Assembly (NCBI RefSeq): GCF_040049275.1
Contig: NZ_JBDZDT010000005.1
Span: 186,001-250,000, forward strand
Source of the DNA: Aquabacter sp040049275
Lineage (GTDB): Bacteria; Pseudomonadota; Alphaproteobacteria; Rhizobiales; Xanthobacteraceae
Length of the DNA: 64,000 bases
Direction of reading: 5' to 3'
Shown one piece after another: positions 8,601 to 16,617 of the stretch. A program made the position numbers and the translations under genes. The notes beneath the pieces are model-generated. The model worked only from the letters and a program-made list of their open reading frames with translations, was not told the origin of the DNA and searched no databases. Within the stretch, counting starts at the first letter, position 1; every line of letters begins with the position of its first letter.

Positions 8601-10342
8601 CGCTCGGCAAGGTCGCCGCCGCGCACGGTGATGGTGTCTTCCAGCGTCTTGAGCCGCGCATTGAGCATGTCGCGGATGGCGTCGCCCTTGGTGCCGATGG
8701 TGGACAGCAGGACGTCGGCGGTCTCGCCGAAGGCCGCGGTGACGCTGTTGCCGCGCACGCCGATGGCCTCGGTCACTTCCAGGCCCACTGCGCCGAGGCG
8801 CTCGGTCATCTCGTTGCCCGCGAAGGAGAGGGCATCGGTGATCTCGTCGCCCTTCTGGACCAGGGACGCCGCGACCTCGTGGCCGCTGCGCTCCAGCGCC
8901 TCCGTGAGGCGCTCGCCGGTTTCCGCAAGGCGCTCCTGGAGCGCATCGCCGTGGATCGCGACTGCATCATGGATGCGGTTGCCTGCGATCTCGATGCGCT
9001 CGGCAAGGTCGCCGCCGTGCATGGCGAGGGTGTCGCCGACGCGGGTGCCGGTGTCCTCGATGCGGCGCACCAGGTCGCCGCCGCGATTGGAGAATTCCAT
9101 CACGACGTTCTCGCCCGCATCGCGGAACGAATTGGTGATTTCGGCCGCGCGCACCGCGATATCGTCGGCAAAGCGCGCGCTGTTGGATTCGAGTGTGTCG
9201 ATGATGGCGGCGCGGCTGGTGTCGACGCCGGTCGCGACTTCCTCGCTCCAGCGCGAGATCAGCACCGCCACCTCGGTGGAGGAGGAGAGCAGGCTGGCGC
9301 TCAGATCGTCGGTGCGCGACTTCATGGTGGAGGACAGCGCGTCGCCGGCGCGGATCAGGTTGTCCTCAAGGGTGCCGCCCACCGCCTGCAGGCGGTCGAT
9401 CAGATCGTTGCTCTTCGCGCTCAGGTTCTCGGCGACCTGATCGCCGATGAGGGTGAGGGCGTCGGTCATGTCCTGGCCGCGCCGGCCGAGCATCTCGTTC
9501 ACGCGCTCGAGGGCGCCGGTGACGTTGTCCTGCACGCGGTCGGCCACCTCGCGCACCTCGTTGGAGAGCATGCCCTCGGCATCCAGGATGCCTTCGCGCA
9601 GGCGCTCGGTGTGCACCAGGATGTTCTGCCGCTCGGCCTGCAATTCCTCAATGAGGTTGCGGATGCGGATTTCGTTGTCCTCGTAGGCGCGCTCCAGGAT
9701 GGAGACCTCGTTGCGCACTACGGTCTCAAGCTCGGCGGCGCGGGCGATGGCGCGGTCGAGGCCCTCGCCCATGGCGGCCACCTCGCGGCGCACGGCCTGG
9801 CCGACCGTCACCACCGCGTCGGTGCCCAGCGATTCCGGCTGAGCGAGGCGCAGCGCCACCTCGGTCATGGACCGGCCGACGAGCTGGAGATCGCGGGAGC
9901 GGCGCACCATGGCGGCGAGGCCGAAGAAGGCGAGCGGCGGGATCAGGAGGCCGCCGATGATGGCGAGCAGGGCCGGAGAGGCGAGCAGGGCATCCATGCC
10001 GCTCAAGCCGGTGAAGGCCGCACGCTGGGTGGCGATGGCGTAGGGAAGGCCGAAGCCGATCCAGAGGATGGCGAGGCCCGCCGCCCACCAATACGGGGCA
10101 GGGGAGGAGCGCCGCTGGAGCTGGCTCAGAAGCTGGCCCACCGTCTGGCGGTCGTCATTGGCGGCGCGCCGGTCGGCGACATCCACCCGTGCGCGGCGCG
10201 GCCTTGCGTCGCGGCCCTGCGGAAAGGGCCTCTCTTCGGGCGCCGGGGGCGCCTCGGCGGAGTCCACCTGGAGCGTCAAAGCTTCCTGGATCGCCGAGAG
10301 CGCCGCTTCGGTGGGATCCTGGATCTTTCGCGGTGTCTTCAT
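5672..10342 (-). CDS. Giant membrane-anchored protein of 22-residue apolipoprotein-like repeats; GPR/RgsE-like growth-pole protein
   Basis: The start is ATG 10342, preceded by an AGAGG ribosome site; 21 further upstream codons look non-native. The 1,556-residue protein has two transmembrane helices (about 84-104 and 119-145), a coiled-coil stretch, then about 33 back-to-back 22-residue units from about residue 288 to 1013. The units in 706-881 are almost identical, with the consensus R-A-D-Y-L-G-E-A-V-G-x-R-A-Q-A-V-G-D-L-L-T-E. Later come more helix, an E-R-P-V-E-R-rich linker near 1370, and a conserved-looking C-terminal domain ending H-A-A-G-H-F-D. This architecture matches the growth pole ring protein GPR of Agrobacterium and RgsE of Sinorhizobium, which organise polar growth. 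That assignment rests on architecture recalled, not on an alignment; the known GPR is longer (about 2,100 residues). Confidence 0.75.
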   Translation of the reverse strand: MKTPRKIQDPTEAALSAIQEALTLQVDSAEAPPAPEERPFPQGRDARPRRARVDVADRRAANDDRQTVGQLLSQLQRRSSPAPYWWAAGLAILWIGFGLPYAIATQRAAFTGLSGMDALLASPALLAIIGGLLIPPLAFFGLAAMVRRSRDLQLVGRSMTEVALRLAQPESLGTDAVVTVGQAVRREVAAMGEGLDRAIARAAELETVVRNEVSILERAYEDNEIRIRNLIEELQAERQNILVHTERLREGILDAEGMLSNEVREVADRVQDNVTGALERVNEMLGRRGQDMTDALTLIGDQVAENLSAKSNDLIDRLQAVGGTLEDNLIRAGDALSSTMKSRTDDLSASLLSSSTEVAVLISRWSEEVATGVDTSRAAIIDTLESNSARFADDIAVRAAEITNSFRDAGENVVMEFSNRGGDLVRRIEDTGTRVGDTLAMHGGDLAERIEIAGNRIHDAVAIHGDALQERLAETGERLTEALERSGHEVAASLVQKGDEITDALSFAGNEMTERLGAVGLEVTEAIGVRGNSVTAAFGETADVLLSTIGTKGDAIRDMLNARLKTLEDTITVRGGDLAERIGQDSTLIAQAVQQGVETLDSTLRQHAPALIDGLSLQVNVLNESLQGTLAGLDQRLDTTADSFASALDDRLTRVEQSIDVKTRELADTLSQRSDQLAQAISASVQTTGDTLDHTLATLDDFFTQRTQAIGDLLNDRAEHIGETVSSRAQVVSDMLTERADYLGEAVGSRAQAVGDLLTQRADYVGETISSRAKTIGDLLTTRADYLSEAVGARAQAVGDLLTERADYLNETVGARAQAVGDLLTERADALGDAVNARVQAVGDLLTERADYLGDTISSRVQAVSDLLTERTDYAGEAIMVRAQDIATQLEHRVARIEDLVTNRLEGVSAALEVRGTAVAQNLAGKVEGVSTRLRQDAAQVEAALTGLAENVGQTLTGQADAISIALTERLQEITDTLDGKNGMFLAALQEASEKTVAEISAANTAVKGDVQSIVQRLNEADGTFQQAMTSIVAALSHFETGFADQVKSLQDNVRTLNGSAAGTVGQLGIEVENLRALTDGALGEIGALTQRFEEQGRSVLQASQSLGQTHDHVEATLAGRKTALDQLGTELTARAQELENRLGNFHGMLEQSLIAAQKRTQEIANAVVESASNSSKALEGQFEQVRSASSAERERVAEMLRGTYKEAMGEVNRLFEDTGRRFTEVSRQLKGAAQDVQQSIELAREEMKKGILELPAETEASAATMRRAVAEQIKALAELNEIVARQGQSVDVAAASGRMVTREALPRPVAERHVERQIERPVERAPERPVERPVERAIERPAERAAPARPARAENGTPPTAPVEPPRRVASLPPRRPEAAPERERTSGEARPAQPNRDVDGNRDGWLSELLARASGELSETPAAPEPPRRAEPATRARLPRHTIESLDSLSVDIARMIDHQAAVELWERYKRGERNVFTRRLYTMQGQQAFDELRRKYRVDAEFRDTVDRYIAEFDRLLDQVGSDDRGNVLTKTYLTSDTGKVYTMLAHAAGHFD

Positions 10343-10600
10343 GATCGCCTCTGTGCCCCGGTGCGGCAACGCCGCACGTTTTTCCCAAAGTGTGGTCCGA
10401 ACCAACCCCCGCGCGGAAAGCAGACACGATCCGGCAAGAGTTTATTTACCTTACCGCATCTTAACTTTGACCGGCCGACAATTGAAACCGCCTTCGCCAC
10501 ACATGTGAAGATATCGTTAACGCGCGCATTTGGCGCCCACCTCGCCTTAGCGGCGGCGGCCCGCTATAGGGGCGTCCGGCCAACAGGACAGTCCTCGCGC

Positions 10601-10921
10601 ATGCCACGCATTACGTTCGTCTCCTTCGATGGCGCCTCCCGCACGGTCGAGGCGCCGGTCGGCGCCACCGCCATGGAGGCCGCAGTAAAAAATCGCGTTC
10701 CCGGCATAGACGCGGAATGTGGCGGCGCCTGTGCTTGTGCGACCTGCCACGTCTATGTGGATGAAGCATGGCGAGAGGCGGTGGGTGAGCCGGCGCCAAT
10801 GGAAGAAGACATGCTCGACTATGCCTTCGATATGCGGCCGTCTTCGCGATTGTCCTGCCAAATCAAGCTGACAGCCGCGCTCGATGGGCTAATACTGCAT
10901 ACGCCGGAGCGGCAGGGCTGA
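10601..10921 (+). CDS. 2Fe-2S ferredoxin (adrenodoxin/ISC type)
   Basis: A 106-residue electron carrier. The cluster ligands are clear: C-G-G-A-C-A-C-A-T-C near residues 40-49 and a fourth cysteine in L-S-C-Q-I-K near residue 86. The spacing C-x5-C-x2-C and the downstream acidic patch are those of vertebrate-type/Isc ferredoxins (FdxB, adrenodoxin), which serve Fe-S assembly or P450-like oxygenases. It stands alone, divergent from the giant repeat gene, so the partner is unknown. ATG 10601 gives the usual length. Confidence 0.9.
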   Translation: MPRITFVSFDGASRTVEAPVGATAMEAAVKNRVPGIDAECGGACACATCHVYVDEAWREAVGEPAPMEEDMLDYAFDMRPSSRLSCQIKLTAALDGLILHTPERQG

Positions 10922-10964
10922 CTCGGTATCCGGCGCGGATTGAAGCGCGCCCTGGAGTAGAGGC

Positions 10965-12125
10965 GTGGCCGAGGCGGTAGAACTCTCAATCGTCATGCCC
11001 TGCCTGAACGAGGCGGAAACCCTCGGCGCGTGCGTGGCGAAAGCCATGTCCTATCTGGCAAGAAGCGGCATTTCCGGCGAGGTCCTGGTGGCCGACAACG
11101 GCTCGACGGACGGCTCCCAGGCCATCGCCGCCGCCAGCGGCGCCCGCGTGGTTCCGGTTCCGGAGCGGGGATACGGCGCCGCCCTGAAAGGCGGCATCGC
11201 CGCCGCCCATGGCCGCTACGTGGTCATGGGAGATGCAGACGATTCCTATGATTTCGCCAATCTCGACGCGTTCGTCGCCCAGCTGAGGGCGGGCGCGGAC
11301 ATCGTGATGGGGAACCGCTTTCGCGGCGGCATCGCGCCCGGCGCCATGCCTTTCTTGCACCGTTATCTGGGAAACCCTGTGCTGTCCTTCCTCGGACGGC
11401 TGTTCTTCCATGTGAACGTGCACGATTTCCATTGCGGCCTTCGGGGCTTCAACACCGCGGCCATACGTGGGCTGCGGCTGGAAACCACGGGTATGGAGTT
11501 CGCCAGCGAGATGGTCGTGCGCGCCTCTCTGGCGGGTAAAGCCATCGTCGAGGTGCCGACCACGCTGAAGAAGGACGGCCGCTCTCGGCCGCCGCACCTC
11601 AAGACGTGGCGGGACGGCTGGCGGCATCTGCGCTTCCTGCTGCTCTACAGCCCGCGCTTCCTCTTTCTCTATCCCGGCCTAGCCCTGATGCTGGTGGGAT
11701 TCATCGGCATGGCGGCACTGTTTCCCGGGCCGCTGGTGATCGCGCCCGGCGTGCGGCTGGACATCCATACCTATCTGGTGGCGGCGATGACGCTGCTGGT
11801 GGGCGTCCAGGCGGTATCTTTTTCCATCATCGCCCGACGATACGGCGCGCTGCTGGGGTTCCTTCCGGCGTCGGAAGACCTTGAGCGGGTGCTGCGCGCG
11901 TTCAGCCTGGAACGCGTCCTGATCGGCGCGCTGGTGGTTGGCGCCATCGGCCTCGGCTGCACGGTCTGGGCTTTCGTGAGCTGGGTGGAGGTCGGGTTCG
12001 GCAATCTGGCTTATGGACAGGTGCTGCGTGTTCTGGTGATCGGCCTGACCGGGCTCACCTGCGCCATCCAGCTCGCTTTTACGGCATTCCTCGCCAGCGC
12101 GATCGAAATGCCGCTGCGCCCTTGA
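10965..12125 (+). CDS. Membrane-anchored family 2 glycosyltransferase (dolichol-phosphate mannosyltransferase/GtrB-like)
   Basis: The 386-residue enzyme begins with a GT-A domain: the first strand S-I-V-M-P-C-L-N-E-A, the nucleotide loop A-D-N-G-S-T-D-G-S and the metal-binding D-A-D-D-S-Y in place of a plain D-x-D. After about residue 225 it carries four hydrophobic helices. This arrangement is that of polyprenyl-phosphate glycosyltransferases (GtrB/DPM1-like), which load a sugar onto a lipid carrier at the inner membrane. The start is GTG 10965. The next gene, convergent and overlapping by 47 bp, is a large unknown membrane protein that could be a partner GT-C enzyme, but nothing proves a link. 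Confidence 0.85.
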   Translation: MAEAVELSIVMPCLNEAETLGACVAKAMSYLARSGISGEVLVADNGSTDGSQAIAAASGARVVPVPERGYGAALKGGIAAAHGRYVVMGDADDSYDFANLDAFVAQLRAGADIVMGNRFRGGIAPGAMPFLHRYLGNPVLSFLGRLFFHVNVHDFHCGLRGFNTAAIRGLRLETTGMEFASEMVVRASLAGKAIVEVPTTLKKDGRSRPPHLKTWRDGWRHLRFLLLYSPRFLFLYPGLALMLVGFIGMAALFPGPLVIAPGVRLDIHTYLVAAMTLLVGVQAVSFSIIARRYGALLGFLPASEDLERVLRAFSLERVLIGALVVGAIGLGCTVWAFVSWVEVGFGNLAYGQVLRVLVIGLTGLTCAIQLAFTAFLASAIEMPLRP

Positions 12126-13473
12126 GGGCGAGGATGATGAGCGCCAGCACGGCGATCCACGCCACGCGGGACTGGTAACGGTCCGTGGGGTTGGAGAGGA
12201 TGCCGCAGACTGCGGCATTGGCCGCGAGGATGGCGAACAGGCTTCCGGCCATGAGACAGATGTCCAAGCGCCGCGTCCACCCCGCCCAGACGACGACCGC
12301 TGTGAGGATGAGGGTGGCGCCGATGGCGACGGGCACGTGGAGCGCGTTCAGCGCTTCGAAATCAAGGCCTGCCGCCGATTGCTGCCGAGCGGCCTTCATG
12401 GCGGGATAGGCGGCGGGCGCGTCCTTCTCGATCACATCGTAGCTGTCGATGAGATAGTTGAAGAAGCTCTCCCCCGTTGCCGGCGTGACCATCTGGCGGG
12501 CGAAGGCGCGCACCGCGAGGGCGGCGTTGCGCAGGGGCTCGTCGAGGACACTGCCGATGATGATGGCGCGCATATAGGGCTCACCGCCTCGCGATCCGCC
12601 GATGGCGTTGAAGATCTCGTCATTGTCCCAGAGGAAATCGTTGGCGCTGTCTGGCAGCTGGTCGCGGTATTGGCACAAAGGCTGGCTGGGGTCCGGGCAA
12701 TGGCGGGCAAGGTAGCGCGCCACCATTCCATCCTCCAGCAGCCGCCCGAAGACGAAGGCGACGCCGCCCGGCGTCTGGGCAAAGCGGCCGGCGATGACGA
12801 GGTTGGCGAAGGGGTTCAAAAGCCCCCCGACCAGGAGCGCCGCCACCGGCAGCCGCCAGCGCAAAGCGGGGCGGAGCGCCGGAATGGCGAGGCCGGCGCA
12901 GAGCGCCACGACCACCAGCACGATCTGTATGGCGAGCGCGGATGCATGGCAGGCGCCGGCGAGGGCGGCGGTCGAGCCCAGCACGGCGACTTCCGCGGGG
13001 CGAAGCGCCGGCCTTTTCCACAGCAGCAGATAGAGCGCGAGCGGGCCGTAGGCGGCGAGCGCATCCGGCATGAGCTGGCCCGCCACGAAAGGCAAAGCGG
13101 TGAAAACGGTCAGGAGCGCGCATGCGGCAAAAGTGACGAACGGCCGCCCGCCCCAGCCGTGGACGCGCAGCATGAGCATGACCAGCCAAGCCGCGAGCAG
13201 GCTCTGGGCGAGGACCACCGGCCAGAAGTCCGGCCACCGGCCCGCCATCAGCAGCAGGCCGTAGCTGACGGAGCGGCCGGGGACCACCATGCCGGACGCC
13301 ACGGTGGAGAGGTAGCCGCCGGTGTCCCAGAACAGGAACGGAAAGCCGTTGAGCCATGCGGGCAAGGCGATGATGAGGGCAGAGGCCGCCACCGAGAGCG
13401 CCATGGCCCAGCGCCTCGACACGCGCACAGGCCGCCGCGCGGCTGGGGGATTGAGGGCCGTCATGCCCGGCAT
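12079..13473 (-). CDS. Conserved polytopic membrane protein of unknown function (GT-C-like topology)
   Basis: I do not recognise a named family. The 464-residue protein has about nine hydrophobic helices. A large hydrophilic loop (about residues 235-385) contains C-P-D-P-S-Q-P-L-C-Q-Y and D-F-L-W-D-N-D-E-I; it is followed by three terminal helices. The first external loop has F-L-F-W-D-T-G-G-Y, an acidic position where GT-C glycosyltransferases often carry a catalytic aspartate. Combined with the neighbouring polyprenyl-phosphate glycosyltransferase this suggests a lipid-linked sugar transferase, but that is inference. It is convergent with its neighbour, so the two are not co-transcribed. 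Confidence 0.7.
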   Translation of the reverse strand: MPGMTALNPPAARRPVRVSRRWAMALSVAASALIIALPAWLNGFPFLFWDTGGYLSTVASGMVVPGRSVSYGLLLMAGRWPDFWPVVLAQSLLAAWLVMLMLRVHGWGGRPFVTFAACALLTVFTALPFVAGQLMPDALAAYGPLALYLLLWKRPALRPAEVAVLGSTAALAGACHASALAIQIVLVVVALCAGLAIPALRPALRWRLPVAALLVGGLLNPFANLVIAGRFAQTPGGVAFVFGRLLEDGMVARYLARHCPDPSQPLCQYRDQLPDSANDFLWDNDEIFNAIGGSRGGEPYMRAIIIGSVLDEPLRNAALAVRAFARQMVTPATGESFFNYLIDSYDVIEKDAPAAYPAMKAARQQSAAGLDFEALNALHVPVAIGATLILTAVVVWAGWTRRLDICLMAGSLFAILAANAAVCGILSNPTDRYQSRVAWIAVLALIILALKGAAAFRSRWRGMP

Positions 13474-13570
13474 CCCGGCCCGGCGGCCCGTGTGGCGAAG
13501 CTCAAGGTGATACTCATCCTTCCTTTACCGGAGGCTGACACAATGTTGCCAGGGCTGACGAGGATACATC

Positions 13571-14440
13571 ATGGCCAGTGTCACTGCCTCGGCTGAAAGA
13601 TACGCTGTCGTGCCGTCCGCTGAACTGCATTCCCCGACAATACTCGTCTTCGATTCGGGCCTCGGCGGCCTGTCTGTGTTCCAGGAGATCGCCCGGCTGC
13701 GGCCGGACGCCCGCTATGTCTACGCGGCCGACGCCGCCGCTTTCCCCTATGGCGACATGGGCGAGACGGCGCTGACGGCGCGCGTCGCGGAGGTGATGGA
13801 CGACCTCATCGCCGCCTGCCGGCCGGACATGGTGGTGATCGCCTGCAACACGGCCTCCACCCTCGCTCTGCCGACGCTGCGGGCGCGCTACAACGTCCCC
13901 TTCGTCGGCACCGTGCCGGCCATCAAGCCGGCCTGCGCCGCCTCGGTCTCCAAGCGCGTCAGCGTCCTCGCGACGCCGGGCACGGTACGGCGGGACTACA
14001 CCGCCAGCCTGATCCGCGAATTCGCCAGCGCCTGCAAGGTGTCCCTGGTTCCGAGCGATACCCTCGCGGGACTTGCCGAAGCCATCATGCACGGCAGCCC
14101 GGTGGACGACATCGACATCCGCAACGAGATTGCACCCTGCTTCGTGCAGGATGATGGCGGGCGCACGGACACCATCGTACTGGCCTGCACGCATTATCCG
14201 CTGATCCTCGACCATCTGAAGCGCCTGTCGCCCTGGCCGGTCTCCTGGGTCGATCCCGCCCCGGCCATCGCCCGGCGGGTGGTGTCCCTGCTCGGCCCGT
14301 CCGCAAGCGCGTGCAGCCCGAAGCCGGTGCGCCTCTTCTCCACAGCGGAGCCGCTGGACCGCGACCTCGTCTCCGCCGTCCTGCGGCGGCAGGTCGAAGC
14401 TTCCGACGTGCTCCCGGCACGGGTAAAGGTCGCATCTTGA
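13571..14440 (+). CDS. murI: Glutamate racemase
   Basis: Makes D-glutamate for peptidoglycan in the cytoplasm. The 289-residue protein has the full motif set: V-F-D-S-G-L-G-G-L-S near residue 27, Y-A-A-D-A-A-A-F-P-Y-G near 57, the first catalytic cysteine in A-C-N-T-A-S-T near 95, and the second in L-A-C-T-H-Y-P-L near 205. The short extra N-terminal stretch before the first strand is not conserved in the family. The stop codon overlaps the likely TTG start of the lytic transglycosylase, so the two murein genes are probably translationally coupled. Confidence 0.96.
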   Translation: MASVTASAERYAVVPSAELHSPTILVFDSGLGGLSVFQEIARLRPDARYVYAADAAAFPYGDMGETALTARVAEVMDDLIAACRPDMVVIACNTASTLALPTLRARYNVPFVGTVPAIKPACAASVSKRVSVLATPGTVRRDYTASLIREFASACKVSLVPSDTLAGLAEAIMHGSPVDDIDIRNEIAPCFVQDDGGRTDTIVLACTHYPLILDHLKRLSPWPVSWVDPAPAIARRVVSLLGPSASACSPKPVRLFSTAEPLDRDLVSAVLRRQVEASDVLPARVKVAS

Positions 14441-15696
14441 CCGCCGAGGAGGGGACAAGCGCCTCTTTGGGGCGCCGCACGCTCCTCGCCGGGCTTCTGG
14501 GCGCGGCGGGGACGGCGTTCCTTCCCTCCATTGCATCGGCCCAGAGCGCAGCGCAGCCGTTTCCCGCCTGGGTGGCAAAGTTCAAGGCGCGGGCACAGGC
14601 ACGGGGCATCAGCGACGAGGTCTATGATCGCGTCATGTCCCGCGTGGTGCCTGATAAGAGCGTCTACGCCGCCGACAAGGCGCAGCCGGAATTCCAGGAA
14701 GAGGTCTGGCAGTATCTCAACCGCCGAGTCTCCGATTGGCGCATCGAGACCGGCCGGAAGAAAGCTGTGGAATACGCCTCGCTCTTCACGCGGATCGAGG
14801 AAGCCTTCGGCGTCGATCGCCGGATCATGCTCGGCTATTGGGGCATGGAATCGGCCTTCGGCGAGGTGGTGGAAAACCCCAAGCATATGAAGCCGGTGCT
14901 CAATTCCCTCTCGGCGCTGGCCTGGGGCGAGCCGCGCCGTCGGAAATACTGGGAAACTGAGCTTCTCAACGCTTTGGTCATCGTCCAGCGCGGCTGGGGC
15001 ACGCCGGAGGAAATGGTCGGCTCCTGGGCCGGTGCCATGGGCCATACCCAATGGATGCCGGAAGTCTGGCTCAATATGGGCGTGGATTTTGACGGCAATG
15101 GCCGCATCTCGCCCTTCGGCAAGCCCGACGATGCTTTAGCAGGCACCGCCAACTATCTGGTAAAGCGCGGAAAATACCGGCGCGGCGAGCCGTGGGGCTT
15201 CGAGGCGAAGATTCCCGCCGGCTTCGATACGAACCTTGCCGACAACAAGACATGGCGCGGGCTCGACGCCTGGGGCGCCCGGGGCGTGACGACCGTCGAT
15301 GGCACCTCGCTCTCGGGATACGACGCCGAGGCGCGGCTCTGGCTGCCGGGCGGAAGCGGCGGCCCTGCCTTGCTGCTGCTGCCGAACTTCTATGCGGTGC
15401 GCTCCTACAACCCCTCGTCCAGCTATGCCCTCGCCGTCTGCCATCTGGGCGACCGGGTGGGGGGGGAGGGGGCGTTCGTCACCCCCTGGCCGGGCGGCGA
15501 GCGCACGCTGACGCTCGCGGAGATCCAGGAAATCCAGGTGCGCCTGACCCGCGGCGGCTTCGACACCGGCGGCACGGACGGGCGCGTCGGCCAGGACACC
15601 ATGCGCGCGGTGCGCGCCTTCCAGCAGCAGGCAGGGCTTTCGCCGGCGGACGGCTATCCCGGCGTGAAGGTGCTCAACGCGCTGCGGAGCCGCTAG
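14437..15696 (+). CDS. Lytic murein transglycosylase (MltB/SltB family) with C-terminal peptidoglycan-binding domain
   Basis: Cleaves glycan strands of peptidoglycan in the periplasm. The best start is TTG 14437, overlapping the murI stop as TTGA with an AAAGG upstream; no ATG lies before the conserved region. The N-terminus then reads as a twin-arginine-like signal (L-G-R-R-T-L-L-A-G-L) ending at S-I-A-S-A-Q. The catalytic glutamate lies in G-Y-W-G-M-E-S-A-F-G, followed by M-G-H-T-Q-W-M-P and the Y-L-V-K-R-G-K segment. The last 60 residues, with L-T-R-G-G-F-D-T-G-G-T-D-G-R-V-G, form a PG_binding_1 domain. Length (419 residues) is normal. Confidence 0.9.
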   Translation: MTAEEGTSASLGRRTLLAGLLGAAGTAFLPSIASAQSAAQPFPAWVAKFKARAQARGISDEVYDRVMSRVVPDKSVYAADKAQPEFQEEVWQYLNRRVSDWRIETGRKKAVEYASLFTRIEEAFGVDRRIMLGYWGMESAFGEVVENPKHMKPVLNSLSALAWGEPRRRKYWETELLNALVIVQRGWGTPEEMVGSWAGAMGHTQWMPEVWLNMGVDFDGNGRISPFGKPDDALAGTANYLVKRGKYRRGEPWGFEAKIPAGFDTNLADNKTWRGLDAWGARGVTTVDGTSLSGYDAEARLWLPGGSGGPALLLLPNFYAVRSYNPSSSYALAVCHLGDRVGGEGAFVTPWPGGERTLTLAEIQEIQVRLTRGGFDTGGTDGRVGQDTMRAVRAFQQQAGLSPADGYPGVKVLNALRSR

Positions 15697-15871
15697 GCCC
15701 GCATGGCCTTCGAGCATCATCGCGGAGCTCGCCAAAGGCTTTCCCGCATTGACATGGCGCCGTCACACGCCTAGAAGCCATCGCCTCGCTGGTCGAAAAC
15801 TTCGGCCGGCGGGAAAGACGTTGGTATTTGCACCCGTGGCTTCAGCCGGCAGCGCGTCGGCGGGTCTGTCA

Positions 15872-15887
15872 GTGGTCTTCGGACCAC
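15872..15887 (+). other. UUCG-capped hairpin in the rpsD leader
   Basis: A perfect 6-bp stem GTGGTC/GACCAC closed by a TTCG tetraloop lies 52 bp before the rpsD start and is not followed by a T run. In RNA this is an exceptionally stable hairpin and may be a leader structure or a protein-binding site. The remaining 15697-15871 stretch shows nothing I can name. Confidence 0.5.
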
Positions 15888-15939
15888 AGAGGAGGGGCGC
15901 GATCCAATCCAAAGACGACGCAAAAAGGATCAGCGTTAC

Positions 15940-16557
15940 ATGAGCAAGCGCATCGCGGCGAAGCACAAGATCGACCGCCGCATGGGTGAGAATATCTGGG
16001 GCCGCCCGAAGAGCCCCGTCAACCGCCGCGAGTACGGCCCCGGCCAGCACGGCCAGCGCCGCAAGGGCAAGCTCTCCGACTTCGGCGTGCAGCTGCGCGC
16101 CAAGCAGAAGCTGAAGGGCTATTACGGCTCCATCGGCGAGAAGCAGTTCCACGCCATCTATGTTGAAGCGGGCCGCCTGAAGGGCGACACCGGCGCCAAC
16201 CTGATCGGCTTGCTGGAAAGCCGCCTCATCGCGGTGGTCTACCGCGCCAAGTTCGTGCCCACCATCTTCGCCGCCCGCCAGTTCGTGAGCCACGGCCACG
16301 TGAAGGTGAACGGCCGCCGCGTGAACATCCCCTCCTACCAGGTGAAGGTGGGTGATGTGATCGAGGTGAAGGACGCCTCTAAGCAGATGGCCCTGGTGAT
16401 GGAAGCCCAGCAGCTCGCCGAGCGGGACGTGCCGGACTATCTCGAGCTCGACGCCAACAAGCTGGCCGTCACCTTCGTGCGCATCCCCGAGCTCAACGAG
16501 GTTCCCTATCCGGTTCAGATGGAACCGAACCTCGTGGTCGAGTTCTATTCGCGCTGA
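15940..16557 (+). CDS. rpsD: 30S ribosomal protein S4
   Basis: A 205-residue primary 16S rRNA-binding protein of the small subunit. It begins M-S-K-R-I-A-A-K-H-K-I-D-R-R-M-G, carries the Y-G-P-G-Q-H-G-Q-R-R-K motif near residue 33 and an S4 RNA-binding domain (R-L-I-A-V-V-Y-R-A-K-F through V-N-I-P-S-Y). This is the alphaproteobacterial C-minus form without a zinc site. The gene is alone and not in the alpha operon, as usual in Alphaproteobacteria, and ends in a clear terminator. Confidence 0.98.
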   Translation: MSKRIAAKHKIDRRMGENIWGRPKSPVNRREYGPGQHGQRRKGKLSDFGVQLRAKQKLKGYYGSIGEKQFHAIYVEAGRLKGDTGANLIGLLESRLIAVVYRAKFVPTIFAARQFVSHGHVKVNGRRVNIPSYQVKVGDVIEVKDASKQMALVMEAQQLAERDVPDYLELDANKLAVTFVRIPELNEVPYPVQMEPNLVVEFYSR

Positions 16558-16583
16558 TCCTGCGGGACATCGCCAAGCTTTCG

Positions 16584-16609
16584 AAGGCCGCCTCCGGGCG
16601 GCCTTTTTC
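16584..16609 (+). terminator. rpsD intrinsic terminator
   Basis: A 9-bp stem (16584-16592 with 16597-16605), a TCCG loop and an immediate run of five T's, 27 bp after the rpsD stop. Confidence 0.9.
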
Positions 16610-16617
16610 GTTTTCGG

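Noticed and set aside
10440..10530. TTAAC half-sites that might be CtrA boxes between the repeat gene and the ferredoxin
   Set aside because: The spacing is not TTAA-N7-TTAA for any pair I could find, so the support is too weak.
5681..10600. A very long open frame on the plus strand opposite the giant repeat gene
   Set aside because: It is the antisense of a GC-rich repeat gene; its composition is typical of such shadows, and only the end (10601-10921) is a real ferredoxin gene.
10963..11000. A GTGGCCGAGGCGGTAGAACTCTCAATC-like stretch resembling a tRNA-Leu 5' half
   Set aside because: No acceptor stem, T-loop or matching 3' end follows; it is the start of the glycosyltransferase gene.
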